The notes beneath the pieces were generated by a model that had not been told where the DNA came from, did not search any database, and worked only from the letters and a program-made list of their open reading frames with translations. A stretch of 64,000 nucleotides of DNA from Bimuria novae-zelandiae CBS 107.79 (Eukaryota; Ascomycota; Dothideomycetes; Pleosporales; Didymosphaeriaceae): positions 191,445 to 255,444 of the forward strand of contig ML976724.1 of the NCBI GenBank assembly GCA_010015655.1, given 5' to 3'. The translations under genes were made by a program, and so were the position numbers. Shown here one piece after another: positions 22,015-34,400 of this stretch. Within the stretch, counting starts at the first letter, position 1; each line of letters begins with the position of its first letter.

Positions 22015-25000
22015 TTACGCACCCCACCCCTCTTCCCTCCTCTTCTTCAAATACCCGCCCCAATCAGCCTGCATACCCACTTCACCCAGCCCATTAACTC
22101 CATCGCCCTCCTCCCACCCCTTCCACTTCTCCAACCCATACAAATGCCGCATTGTCGGCCGCCCATGCGGACAGCTCCAGGGCTTATCCATACTCCCCAT
22201 ATGCCTAACAATTTCCTCCATCTTGCCCTTCTTCAGCGTCTTGCCGATCATCACGCTTCCTCTACACGCCCTGCTCGCGAGCAGCTTCCTGATCTTCGAC
22301 GGTCGCGGGATATACGGGTTCGTGGAAAGCGATGAACTGGGGGGGTTATCCATGATGAGAGCAAGCAGCTCGGAAAGGTCGTGTGGTGTGAACGTTACTT
22401 CTTTGCTCATAGGGAGGCTCGTGAGTTTGAAGTGGGTTTTCCCATCTGGTTCGTCGACGTTGGTGTCCGTGTCGGTGTTGACGACGAAGCCGTTGGCAGT
22501 GAGGGAGGGCGTGTTAGCGAGGATGAGCTCTTGTTCCACAGCTGTGAGCTCGAGTGGGTGGGGGTGCACGAGGCGCTGCGAGACGAGGACGGTGCTTACG
22601 GAGAAGCGCTCGAAGTTGTACTTCTCGTCCGAGGCGTGCTGGTCGATGATGAAGAGATCGGATGTTGGAGATGTGGAAGTGGGCGGACGAACAGCGAGAA
22701 TGAAACCTAGGTTAAACTGCCCTATGATGCGCATAGAATTGAAATCTGACTTCGTGACTGTAAGAGACAGTCGCTCTTCTGGGTCTTCATCGTTGAGTTG
22801 ATGGCTAGTAGGTAGAACTCTGGAGATTTCGAGGGTTTGGGTTTCCTGTAAGGGTGCTTCGAGACAGCGAAGGTATTTAGCAATGGATGTCGCGTCAATC
22901 TTGATGACGCGCTCCAAATTGGTGGTCGTGTACTTCTTTTGGGAGATTGTAAATAATTTGCTTGCGCGTTTGCGGTTTTCTTCCGTGGGTCTCGCTGATC
23001 CCTCTTCAGCTTCGGCGATCATCCTGGCAATCTTCGCTTCTTCACGTGCCTTCTTCTCTGACTCGTCAATGTATTCGTCGTCGGAGGCCTCAACCTCGGC
23101 GTGAGGTGTGGGCTCAGGTTCTTCGTCCCCCTCGCCGTCGTCTTCATTTGGCACCCGTGGTGGGGCACTTGACGAGGCATCAATCTCATCTGCTCGTGGT
23201 GTCTCAAATTCGCGGGTAGACGCCCGTTTGTGGAGAGATGGTGACTGACCAGCTTCAACGGGGAGACCGGTATCTTGCTCTACGTCCTCTTCGTCACTCT
23301 CTCCCATTTGCGTACCAGGAGCGGCGAAACCACGGAGACCCTTTAGGAAGTTCGGCCGCTTTGGTGTTTGGGAGAGAGGAGAACCGTTGAGTGAGAATTT
23401 CGGCGTATGGATGCGTGCCCGCTTGGACGCCCGCGACTCGCTGCCGTTGCCCACCGTGGAAACTGTGGTCGTGTCACCGATGGTTATGGTAGCTTGTTGT
23501 GCGGGTGTCCGCATGGGACGCATGCGGTCGAAAGCGTTCTTGATAGTGCTCTGAGCCAGACGCTGTGGAGTCTGCACGATGGCTGGAATGGGTTCTTCTT
23601 GCTCTTCCAAATTTTCCAGTTCTCCAGGTCCCGCTGATCTGGGCGATGGCTCTACTACCGCCGGCCTTGCATGCTGAGATAAAATGCGTGCATTGAAGTC
23701 TTGGACCGCCTTGGAACGCGGTTCGGCTTCTGCGCCTGATGGTAATACGTTGTCCTCTGGTTCGAAGAACGGGGAGTCCTCTCGTTGCTGGGACTGACTC
23801 GCCACTTCATCTCTTTCCAGAGATGCGCTTCTCGATCGAGAGTTGGGGTGAATGACTCGGACCTCAGTAACATTGTCACGCGCCGGAGACATGCTCCTCT
23901 TTCTTCTGACTGGGGGGCGTACGACTCGTTCCGCAGAGTCTCGCTCGGCGAATCTTTCGATGAGGCTCGCCTTCACAAAACCAGGGCGGGCTGTTTCATC
24001 AGATGGAACAGCAGGCTCTGAGCGCTCTACATATGCCGACGACAATTTTCGCGGTTCGGGAAGAGGGTGGGGTTCTGAAGGCTCTTGCAGGTAGAAAATT
24101 GTGCTTGGCCGTTTTTGCGTTGCAGGAGGCTTGAAGCTAGGTATGGACGGTGTCCGCTTATCCAATAGTTGTGCTTGAGGCACACTCTGATCGTGGCCTT
24201 CGAAAAGCTCAGCTAGCGCATCTCTCAAGCTCTCTAACAATGCGGCCTGGTCATGAAGCATGATGGTTCGCTTGTCAGGACTGACATTCACGTCATAAGC
24301 ATTAGTGTCCAGCTTAATATCGGCGAAGACGAACGGCGACTGTGAGATGTTGTATGACTTGTACACCTCATTGAACGCTTTCCGAACTTGGGGCAGGTTG
24401 CACGGACGCGAGTTGACGAAGAACATCTGCCTGTCTGGTAAACCACGGCCCTCACCGACCACAGGGCGTGATATGTGACCGACAATCTTCACAGTATGAG
24501 ATCCTTCTTCTTGTGTACCCCAATTTCGTACACTCTGAGTCGAGCCAGGGCGATTCGACGGGTCCATCTCAAATTCCAGGCTGAGAGGAATGAGGGTAAG
24601 AAGCGCTTTGGCACCGAACACGTTCGCGAGGTTCTCTCGGGTGTTTGGGTTGGAATTTGTAGCAAAAGCAACCATCTTCTTTCTGCATATACGTCAGTTG
24701 CAGGCATCGCGTCAAGAGTCTGGTGGAGACGCGCCCTTTCGGTACCTGGTTACTGACGCTGAACTTGACGCCCGTGCTGATGCAAGCATACGCCTGCAGC
24801 ATTTCCAGCACTTTGCTATACTCCCGTTTGGCGTTCTTTTCGAGCTCCTTCCGCCGTACAGGTAGGTTGTGAAACAATGTCTCCACCACCACGGTCGTGC
24901 CTTGCTTTGCCGCCACTACCGAAGTGCTCTTGAGCTTGCCCGACTGCTCGAATTCCAGCCTCGTGCCTCTTGCGCCGTCTGATGCTCGAGCGGTAATGAT

Positions 25001-25384
25001 GTGGAACTTGGAGAGAGCGCATAGAGACGACAGAGCTTCACCGCGGAAGCCGAATGTCTGGAGCGAAGAGAGGTCGTCGTAGGTGGAGAGTTTGGACGTG
25101 TAGTGCTTGAGTGCTATCGTCTCGTAGTCGTCCGGAGCAATGCCGGAGCCGTTATCTTGCACCTCGATCGAATCGAGCCCATTTTTCTTGAAACGCACCT
25201 CTGTACGTGTTGTTAGCCAACATGCCTTTCTCGCGGGCGGGGCATGGGACGTACCAATGGAGGTGGCGCCTGCATCAACGCTGTTCTCGACAAGCTCTTT
25301 GCAGACGGAGATCAGGTCAACAATGACTTGACCAGACTGAATTTGATGCACGGAACGACCCTCGATGGGCTTGATGGTGGCCAT
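22015..25384 (-). CDS. PMS1: DNA mismatch repair protein PMS1 (MutL homologue), three exons
   Basis: Partner of Mlh1 in the MutL-alpha complex, which nicks DNA after mismatch recognition. Reconstructed as complement(22015-24678, 24746-25200, 25255-25384), 3249 nt and 1082 residues, GT-AG introns of 67 and 54 bp. The N-terminal GHKL ATPase has ELVENSVDAGATSI, DNGSGI and FGFRGEALSSL. The transducer domain follows (NVSPDKRTIMLHD). A long, poorly conserved acidic/Ser-rich linker (about 420-770) precedes the C-terminal dimerisation/endonuclease domain. That domain has DQHASDEKYNFE (the metal-binding DQHAxxExxxxE motif), ACRGSVMIG and PWSCPHGRPTMRHL, which complete the nuclease site. All key residues are present. 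The position of the intron 2 acceptor (CAGAAAG) was chosen to keep frame. Confidence 0.95.
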
Positions 25385-25665
25385 GTCAACCCATGCTTGG
25401 GACGTTGTGGTGCGTCTATGGATTGAGCCATGACGCGCCGCCGACGCGAACGCGAAAACACATGACTAGTGCCGAGGCCTTTCCTAAAAAAGCTAGTAGC
25501 TTTCTCGCAACCCCGCTTGCGAGGTTCGAAAATCTCAACAACAGGTTGCAAAAATCGTTACCTGCTGGGATTGGAGAATTGTTTTGACGCGAATGGTTAG
25601 ACAAACCTTTTTGCACCTATTCCAGATCCTTTATATTAACAATATACCGACTATCTGGAGGATAG

Positions 25666-27135
25666 ATGGCTGCCGAATTGAAGGACTCAATGGCTCACCT
25701 GCGACGGCTCCGTGAGCAGTCCGCGCGCAAGCACCAGCAGTGAGTCTATTCAGCGTGCGACTCTTGGTTGAGAGCTGTTACATATTTTTCAACCCGATAT
25801 ACCCCAAGACTCGCGATAAGTGAGCGGGCTGTCTCAGGTTCAAACTTTCACGAGAGGTATCCTACAGCATGCGTGGATTTCTGACGAAGCGTGACCCAGA
25901 ATCCAAGATCTACAGGAGGAAGAACGAAGGCTTAACCTGCAGTTCGAAGAGCAATTTCTACAACATACCCAGGCCGACTGTAAGCAACTAGTAAACATGA
26001 TGCACGAAAAACTGCCCCAAGAGCTCAAGGAACTCGTCTACCAGTATTTGTACATCGAGGAAGCACCCGTTCCGATAGGCTTAGGCCATTTCACAACCTA
26101 TGTGCCGGAGGCTCTGAGGTCTCAGCACAGCAATGCCCCAACCCAGAGGGAGCCCTTTATCGTTGTCCCAGAAGGCGCGAACAGGCAAGATCACAGCGTC
26201 GAGCGTGACCGAAACATCCTGTATCCTGATAGCTGGCTACTTGATCCGACATACCTTGGCCACACTATCGCGCAAGACGCCTCGAAATTCTATTACAAGT
26301 CCAACACGTTCTCTATCTGCACGCTCGAGAACGCATTGTCCGACTTCCTGTTCAGAGACCCCATTCACAACTTCATTCGTCCGCAGCAAGGTGCAGAAAC
26401 TAATCGTCCGGTTGGTCTGCTCCCGATTGATTACATTCGCAACCTTCAAATCCGTATAAAGTACGAGCATTATTGGACTTACCTCACATTTTACGACACC
26501 TTGCACGACGGGGAGAAAAATCTGCTGTTGGGCATCTTCGGCACGCTGCGTCAATTTACCAACAGCGTCGACCCAGCCATAGCATCGCAGCTACAGCTGG
26601 AGTTTTGCATCATGACGGCGTACACGGTAGCTGAATTCGATTCACTTAGAACGAGTATCACCCACATAAATCTGCTTGAAGCCATTCGCGTCCCTGTGTA
26701 CACCTTGAAACACGACTTTGACGCAAACATCACAGTCACACATTACGACGAAAACATCTCACCATTTCCCAAGAATGTCACCGGCATCTTCCAGTTGTCC
26801 AAAGAGCAATGGCTACAAGTATGTCACTAGCGCATACTTTCCCTCCGTGATGGTTACTGATATCGAGCTACTTGCAGGAAAAAGAGGCGCATCAAGATGC
26901 TGCAAGAGAATACTCGCCGTTGCATTTTCGTATCAATTGGAGCGGTAGAAGAGAGGAGGGATTCGGTTCTTTCGAATATGGGCGTTTGATTCAGGGACGT
27001 TGGGGTTTTGCTTCAGCGCTCGATGTGTCATGTACCAAGCCTATCGAAGAGGGCGAGTATTGGCCTCTCGGAGAAACGAGGCCTATGGAGGGAGCAATTT
27101 TTGGAAGGGCGCGGAGTAGCCCGACTTCCCCGTGA
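25666..27135 (+). CDS. F-box-like protein with N-terminal coiled coil, three exons
   Basis: Reconstructed as 25666-25739, 25900-26818, 26878-27135, giving 416 residues; introns of 160 and 59 bp, GT-AG. Exon 1 (MAAELKDSMAHLRRLREQSA) and the start of exon 2 (EEERRLNLQFEEQFL) form a charged coiled coil. Residues about 60-75, LPQELKELVYQYLY, resemble the F-box start seen in many fungal proteins whose remainder is a large family-specific domain. That domain runs to the end with no catalytic motif recognised. If it is an F-box protein, it would link a substrate to the SCF ubiquitin ligase; this is inference from one short motif. The gene start is about 280 bp from the divergent PMS1 start. Confidence 0.7.
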
Positions 27136-27864
27136 TGATATGGACACGACATATCAAAAGCGGGTCTCAATACTTGAGATCTCATCGTGGCACAAAATCT
27201 CAACACCAGGCGCCACAACATTATCCGAGCACATTGGCGCGATTTCTTAGGAAGGTGTGGCTTTATCCACCGTTAGGTGGGGGATCTAAGGCAAAGGATG
27301 ACGCACCTTGATCCGCCGGGATGGACTGGACAAGATAGCGAATGCTTGTTCTGTCGCGTGAACCCACAACGGTCTAACAGATTGCTTGTGTATGCACGAT
27401 CCGGCACCGGTATTCCGGGAGATCAGGTGGTTCGCCCGCATCCGATCCGCGCCCCAGCCACACCCATGAGTAGTCACTAATACGTAGGGCACGTATGTGA
27501 AGTCTCAAGCACTTGAATATTACCAATCCGGTCTTCTGGCTTCCCTGCGAGCCAAGGTCAAAAGCTACCAGTATAAGGTTCAGCTTTGTGACATACGTTC
27601 GAGAGAGTAACGGTTCACAGGTAGCGGGGTCAAACTTGGCAACGACGTCATTGGCGGGGTGTGCCGTTCTATCCACGGCCACTCCACCCTTGCAACTCTG
27701 CCAAGTATCACCACCCTGCGGATGCACCTGGACAGGTTTCGCGAATACACGGGTCATATTTCGCAGCGCCTTATGTGTGCGCCTGCCCGCTGTCCCGCCT
27801 TCATAACCCGCCCCGCTCTATTGATACCCTCTCCTAGCACTCCCAGTTCCCCCACCAAACGAGC
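27136..27864. other. Intergenic region before the phospholipase D gene
   Basis: About 730 bp. Open frames here overlap on both strands with no recognised motif. A C-rich/pyrimidine-rich stretch just before 27,865 fits a fungal promoter and 5' leader. Confidence 0.5.
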
Positions 27865-30489
27865 ATGTCGGACAGCGCAGAAGACGGAGGGCTGAAGGAC
27901 AAGGCTGCGCATCGGTTCACAGACCTGCGCCACAAGCTCAAAGACACACACCTATACGATGCTAAAGTAAAGGCGGTGCACGCGAAGCACAAGCTCGGAA
28001 AGTTTAAGAATCTCTTCAATTCGAACCACCGCCACGACGAAGAGCACGAGCAGAAGACAGATGAGAAGAGAAGCCGTATATGTGAGAAACATCGCTTCGA
28101 CAGCTTTGCACCGGAAAGAGACGGCAACTTGATCAAGTGGTATGTCGATGGCAGGGATTACTTTTGGGTAAGAACGCTCGAAAAAAAATAATCTACAGGT
28201 GCAGAGACTGAAAAGAAATGTAGGCTGTCTCAGAGGCTTTGAACAACGCCAAGGAAACAATATACATCGAAGATTGGTGGCTCTCTCCCGAACTTGTAAG
28301 CCAGAAGGCGCACCTATACTTCTCTTTGCTAAGTAACATAGTTCCTACGTCGACCACCGTTCTATAACCAGGAATGGCGTCTGGATTCTCTACTGAAGAA
28401 GAAAGCGCAGGAGGGCGTAAAGGTTTACATCGTTGTGTACAAAGAGGTAGCTGCAGCGCTCACCTGCAACAGTCGGCACACGAAAAACGTCATCATGAAT
28501 CTAATCCCTGACGAAGACGCACCCGGTTATGGTAACGTCAAGCTCATGAGACATCCTGACCACAACGTCCTCGAGAATGCTTCCGACATGACATTCTACT
28601 GGGCGCATCACGAGAAGTTCCTTGTGATTGACTATGCAGTAGCATTTATTGGCGGACTGGATCTCTGCTACGGTCGCTGGGACGAGAAGCAGCACCCTCT
28701 TGCTGATGTCCATCCTTCGGGCGTTCAGAACGAAGTCTTCCCAGGCCAAGACTTCAACAACAACCGCATCATGGACTTTCAAAGCGTCGATGACTGGAAG
28801 TCGAATCAGCTGAGTAAAGCGGAATATGGCCGCATGCCGTGGCACGACGTAGCAATGGGCGTCATTGGACCGTGCGTGTACGACATCGCGGAACATTTTG
28901 TCCTTCGCTGGAACTTCTGCAAGCGCGATAAATATAAGCGCGACAAGCGGTACGAATGGCTTACGCTTGAGGGCCGTGAGGATGAACACGAGGATCTTAT
29001 TGGTGTGCAGCGGCCCAAGTTTCCTGTGGGTGGCTACGTACACCATCCACTAAATCCATTGAGCACAAAGAATCTGGAAAATCGAGGCACTGTGCAGGCT
29101 CAGATAGTACGGAGTAGTGCAGACTGGAGCAGCGGTATCCTACCTGCCGAACACAGCATTCAAACGGCGTACTGCGATTTGATTCGGCAAGCGGACCACT
29201 ACGTGTACATCGAAAACCAATTTTTCATCACGTCGACGGGCGAAGAACAGAGCCCGATCCACAATCAGATCGGCCGCTCGATTGTCGAGGCCGTGGTCCG
29301 TGCCAGTCATGAACACCGGAAGTTTAAAGTTATCATCGTCATCCCTGCTATCCCTGGGTTTGCTGGTGATCTCAGGGAGGATGCAGCAACTGGCACAAGA
29401 GCGATCATGGACTACCAATACAAGTCCATTTGCAGAGGAGAGCACAGTATCTTTGAGCAAGTCAAGGCAAAAGGCGTGAATCCGGATGACTACATTTTCT
29501 TATTTAACCTGCGCTCATACGACCGACTGAATGTTAACGAAACGCTCAAGAAACAAGAGGAAGAGTCGGGTATGAAATATAAAGAATTGCAGCAAGCTGA
29601 AATCGAGGAACTCGAAGCTCCGCTTGAGGATGGACAAGATGCTCGCGACCGCGCCGCAGAGAAGAGGCACCAGTTTGTAGGTGAACAGGAAGCATCCGTT
29701 GGCCAGGGCGACCGCGGCGGGCTCATAGATCCCGATTCTATCGCAGACGACGCCATGCTCACGAACAAGAAACCCAGCAACGAAGAGTGGAAGGGCGACC
29801 CCGAATCCGAGAAAGAATGTTTCTTCCAGGAAGAGCTCTACGTGCACGCCAAAGTCTTGATCGTCGACGACGAGTACGTCATTTGCGGGTCCTCCAACAT
29901 CAACGACCGCTCGCAGCTCGGTTACCACGACTCGGAACTCTCCATCGTGATGCGCGACACTGATAAAGTGGACATCACCATGGACGGCAAGCCCTATCAA
30001 GCCGGCCGTCATGCGCACACGCTCCGCTCCATCCTCTGGCGCGAGCACCTCGGCCTCATCCCCCCCCAATCCCTCGACGCCTCCGACGACCCCAACGCCC
30101 AGCTCCCCGGCGAAGACTCACCCAACGACACGCTCCCTGGCGAGTGGGCCGACTTCGTGGCTGACCCGCTCAGTGACGACCTCTGGAAAATGTGGACGGA
30201 CCGGGCGTCGACCAACACCGAGGTATTCCGCGATCTGTTCCACGCTGATCCCGATGATAGCATCCTCACGTTCGAAGACTACGATAAATTCACGCCAAAC
30301 CCAAAGCAGGATAAGGATCATAAGCAAGGCCATCTGTACGATATGTCGCGGCCCGTGGAGGAGGTGCGGAAGGAGTTGGATAGGGTCAAGGGACATCTGG
30401 TGTGGATGCCGTTGCGGTTCTTGGAGAAGGAGCATATGGCGGAGAAGGGGCTGCAGGTGAATGCGTATACGGAGAGTATTTATACATGA
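27865..30489 (+). CDS. Phospholipase D, short form without PX/PH domains, three exons
   Basis: Hydrolyses phosphatidylcholine-type lipids to phosphatidic acid. Reconstructed as 27865-28167, 28224-28295, 28342-30489, with both introns (56 and 46 bp) in phase 0, giving 840 residues. Two HxKxxxxD catalytic motifs are present: HHEKFLVIDYAVAFIGG (about 214-230) and VHAKVLIVDDEYVICGSSNINDRS (about 626-649). The eukaryotic PLD motif IYIEDWWLSP lies near residue 115 and YVYIENQFF near 413-421. The N-terminus is a short basic/charged segment with no PX or PH domain, unlike yeast Spo14, so membrane targeting must differ. An acidic, glutamine-rich insert (about 525-600) separates the two halves. All catalytic residues are present. 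Confidence 0.93.
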
Positions 30490-31268
30490 GGTGGGAGCGC
30501 GCTTTGGGTGGTTGTCACGATTTATGAGTATTGCGAATGATGCGGGATGATGGGGGCCATGAGGGCTGGGGCTGGGGCTGGGGCTGGCTGGGAGTTCGGC
30601 TGCTGGATATGGGTTTCGACTTCTCATTACTACCTTTCTTTGGTTGTACTGCGTTTAATGAAAAGTAATCTCTTTGTGGCTGCTGGATGGGATGCGTGGG
30701 ATGGCGGGGTCACTGACGTTGTTCCTTTCGCTGGTACTGTGAGTGGAGATGTTGGAGGTGATTGGTAAGCGTGTCGCGTGGTGAGCCCTGGACACGCCTA
30801 GCGGCCGACCATGGCCTTTGGCGTGTTTCTCTAACCGTGGGTAGTGGAGCGTTGTAGCTGGTAGCGGCCTTACTGCTGTAATCATCGTCGCGTTTCTTAG
30901 TTGCTGTGCGTCGCATTATCTGTTCAGGTCGTTAACAAGAAAAGAAAAGCTTAGAGATTGCGCGATCGGCTGTTCCACTGAGCCCGAAATGCAGGTGGCT
31001 AAATAACAGCGTTCACTTTTTTTGTTCACTGTGCGGAAAGTACTCGTCGAAATCGTGATAGATTTTTTTTACCTCAGAAAACTGGATCATACCGTTGCGA
31101 ATCTACGTTTTCTGCTATTCTTTGGGTTTGCGAGATTGAAAGGGTGCATTAGGGGTCACGTTCGTTATTTTGGTGCGCCGTGATCCGTGGTTGGGAATGG
31201 AGAAGTGTGGGGACTTGGCACGCTTTTGTGGGCATAAAGAAATCGGGAGATTGTGGAACAGTCTTTGG
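30490..31268. other. Intergenic region after phospholipase D
   Basis: About 780 bp between convergent genes. A short G-rich tandem repeat (GGGGCT units) lies at about 30,565-30,592. No gene or RNA recognised. Confidence 0.5.
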
Positions 31269-31346
31269 TATTTGTTAGTCCCTAGTCCGTGCACCTGAGT
31301 AGTACCTTCCACGTATACCACCTCTGACGTCAGTCACGTGGCTACA
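31269..31346 (-). repeat. 79 bp dispersed repeat, copy 2 (inverted)
   Basis: Reverse complement of 21,792-21,870 apart from a one-base gap. Lies between the 3' ends of the phospholipase D and fusion-enzyme genes. Confidence 0.85.
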
Positions 31347-31411
31347 AGAGATATTGGTACCATGTCATTCTTGGATGCGTATTCCAAGACAATCTTTCTT
31401 TCCCAGGGTCA

Positions 31412-34400
31412 CTAAACCCCGCCAAATACTAAGAGGCTCCTCACATTGACTCTGCCAAACCCTTCGTCCCGTAGAAGCTTACGGCCTTGATGAAGGGGGA
31501 ACTCAGCGACGTTCAGAACGCTGATATCTTCCAGATTGACACCGGCTTTGAGTAACAGCTGTAGGGCTGCGCAAAGAGTTTTCCCGGTGGCGAGGACGTC
31601 GTCTACTAATACCACAGGTTTTCTTCTTGGAATTTTTTCAACATTCATTTCGATGCTATATTTCGTTGCTTTTCCGCCTGCAGACAGAGAGACATATGAC
31701 GGTGACCTTGCGGTGGACACGGTTGGTGGAGGTAGTTTCCCAGATTCACGGATCAAAAGCAAGTGGACCTTGACTTGCACTGCCAAAGCCGATGCAAAGA
31801 TAAATCCACCGGCCTCGCAGCAAGCGATAGCTCCAACTTGATTCCAGTCTCCCGTGAAATGAGCTCGTAACAGGGACGTGCACAGTGTCAGCCCCTCGGG
31901 TCGTTGAGCAATGTCTAAGACGTGCCGGAACTCAATGCCTGGGCGAGGGAAATCGGGTATCGAGGGTACCATGCTTCCCAGTTGCTCAATACCCTCGTGG
32001 AGAAGAGGAGCCAAGCAACGCTCGGCAAAGTTGTGCGCCAACGTCGATCCATACATCTCATTGGCAAACTTCAAGTCAGGACGCGAGGTCTTATCGTCTA
32101 TTGAGTACTCGGAATAATCGCCCTTGACCCCCCGGCGTAACAGCTGTGTACTTTCCGAGGCCGTGATGCGAATTTCGAGCACTCTGCTTTCTGGCACTAG
32201 ATGCGAAAAGGTTGCAAGAGGAGCCTCGTCTCTCATTCCCGTAATGAACAGTACGTCCACACCCGCAGCGCTGTGTACTGCACCCAGGAAGCTTTCCTCG
32301 GGTAGTTTTGGTCGTTGTTTCATTTGTTCTTGGTAATAGTCCGTAAGCGATGCTCGATGCTGCTCCTTGTAATCACGATCCTCACGCTTGTTTGAAAGCA
32401 AGGTATCCGTATCAGCCGCTGTCCTAGACGCATATTCCCGTTTTATGGCATCACTGATGCTGACCACACTTGCTACGAAGCTCCGCTCTCTGTGTGTGTA
32501 GCCTGAGACAAACGATTTCCAGGCACTGGCGCAGTAATCTTTGCCGACACCGTGTTCTCCAGTGATCAGTAGAATAAGCCTGGGATCCCTAATAGAATTT
32601 TTGAGTGGACATGCATATGCTAGCACATTATTCGGATCAGAAGATTCCTTGATGCGAGCTAGTCTTGAACGGTTGGGTCCGAATGCCTTGATTGCAAAAG
32701 CGGCATCTCTAGGATCCGGTCCCAAGTCAGCACCATAGATACCGTTGCTCAGAGGTAAAAGATCCCTAACAACGCTGTATACCCACTGAATGGCATCTCG
32801 CGCTGATTTCTCACCATCTTGTTCGCGGGGCCAAACCCCTGTCACTACACACGCAAAATCCCAGTCTCGGCACCCGAAAGCCGTTGCCTCAGGTGCCACA
32901 TCGGCAATAGCTCCACCGCCATGTAGTAAATGGAGATAACAGAATGGTGTGGGTCGCTTTTGGACAGCCTCCACCAATAATTTCGATATTTTTTCAGAAC
33001 CGACGTCATTCAAAAATATGCATCGCTTGAATGAAGACGTCTTACCGCCAGTGTGGCCCCCGTGCACTATAAATCTCCGTCAGCATTTCTCTATCTTTTT
33101 AGATTTCCGGAGGTAACTATTGGTTCAGGATACATACTTTCTGACATGTACATTTCGGTCTCGAACAGGCCAATCCCATCCACCATTTTGGCATGCTTTG
33201 GCTCCCCATAAGTTACCGACGCTGGTAGAAACGGGGTCGCAAGCGCCGTCAACGGTGATGATCGACTTGGATTTGGGATGATCTCGAATGTGTTCACGCC
33301 AAGTTGCAATTGGCCCTCGTCCCAAAAGAGGTATGCATCAGCAGAGTATTTTCTCGGAAGCTTACTCGCGATGGCCGTATTGAACTCGCGAATCGTGTAC
33401 TCTGCCCCCCTGTCACTTTTCAGTGGCACAACCCAATTGTGGACCGAATAGATGGGTGCCGGGTAGGTCTTGAAAATGAAGCTGACCACAATACCGAAGT
33501 TAGTTCCAGCACCATTAATCACCCAGAGAAGATCCACCTCATTTTCTGGGCGTACTGCACCGGCCGGTTGGTACTTTTCTGGTACCTTACCTACGCACAT
33601 TATGTCACCAGAGGCAACACTGATTACTACTGCTCCAACAATGGCGTCGCATGTAAGCCCGTGAATTCTGGAAAGATGCCCTATTCCGCCTTGTAAACAT
33701 ATTCCTGCGCCAACGCTTGGTCGGCTGCCTAAAGGTACTGTCTTTCCAGCTTCCATAGACTTTCGGATGATTTGCTCGGTTTTGCATCCAGATCCTGCGA
33801 TGAGTAGACTGCTTTGAGTCTCACTAGTGTCTGTAACGATGTTTATCTGATCAAAGGCGTCCATGTCGACAGCAACGACGCCGGACCAGAGACAGTGTCC
33901 GCTGTGTCCACCTCCTATGACAGTAAGACCAGTATCGTGTTTCAAAGCCCATTGAACGCACTCCTGAACCTGTGCAATATCTGTTGGCTTGAAAATTGCG
34001 GCTGGTTGGTGTACCCGGGCTTCGCGGCTCTTGACAGTCTCTTTCTCCACCAATCTTGGTACTGTTGCCTTCAATTTGCTCAAGGCGGTTGCATTTCGTG
34101 TGAAAACAGCCATTATCGTAGGAGTGCTGAATTCTAGCCGTTGAGAATGCTCATTCTTACGACTGCCCAATGCACGACATGTTTCCCGCCACTTCGCTCG
34201 AGTGAGTTCATCCGTGACTGCGTCCTTCATCGTATGTCCCGTGATGAACAGTGTAAATCTATCCAGTGTTTCATTGTCGTCAAGAACACTGACGGTGGCC
34301 GCAGGAAAGGAAGCAGTCCGATGGCACACCAAACCGTCCAAGTTGAGACATCCGTCGCGATGGAAAACTACGACCAGTCCTTGTGCTGGTGAATCGACTA

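Noticed and set aside
21817..22335. 172-codon + strand open frame starting in the 79 bp repeat
   Set aside because: Low-complexity Pro/His-rich translation of microsatellite DNA running into the antisense of PMS1; the same first residues recur at the other repeat copy only because the DNA is repeated.
31115..31321. 68-codon minus-strand open frame starting in repeat copy 2
   Set aside because: Shares only the repeat-encoded first 15 residues with the frame at 21,817; no other evidence for a gene.
21792..31346. A giant transposon with 79 bp terminal inverted repeats
   Set aside because: The enclosed genes are conserved housekeeping or cellular genes with no transposition gene among them, and no target duplication is apparent next to the repeats.
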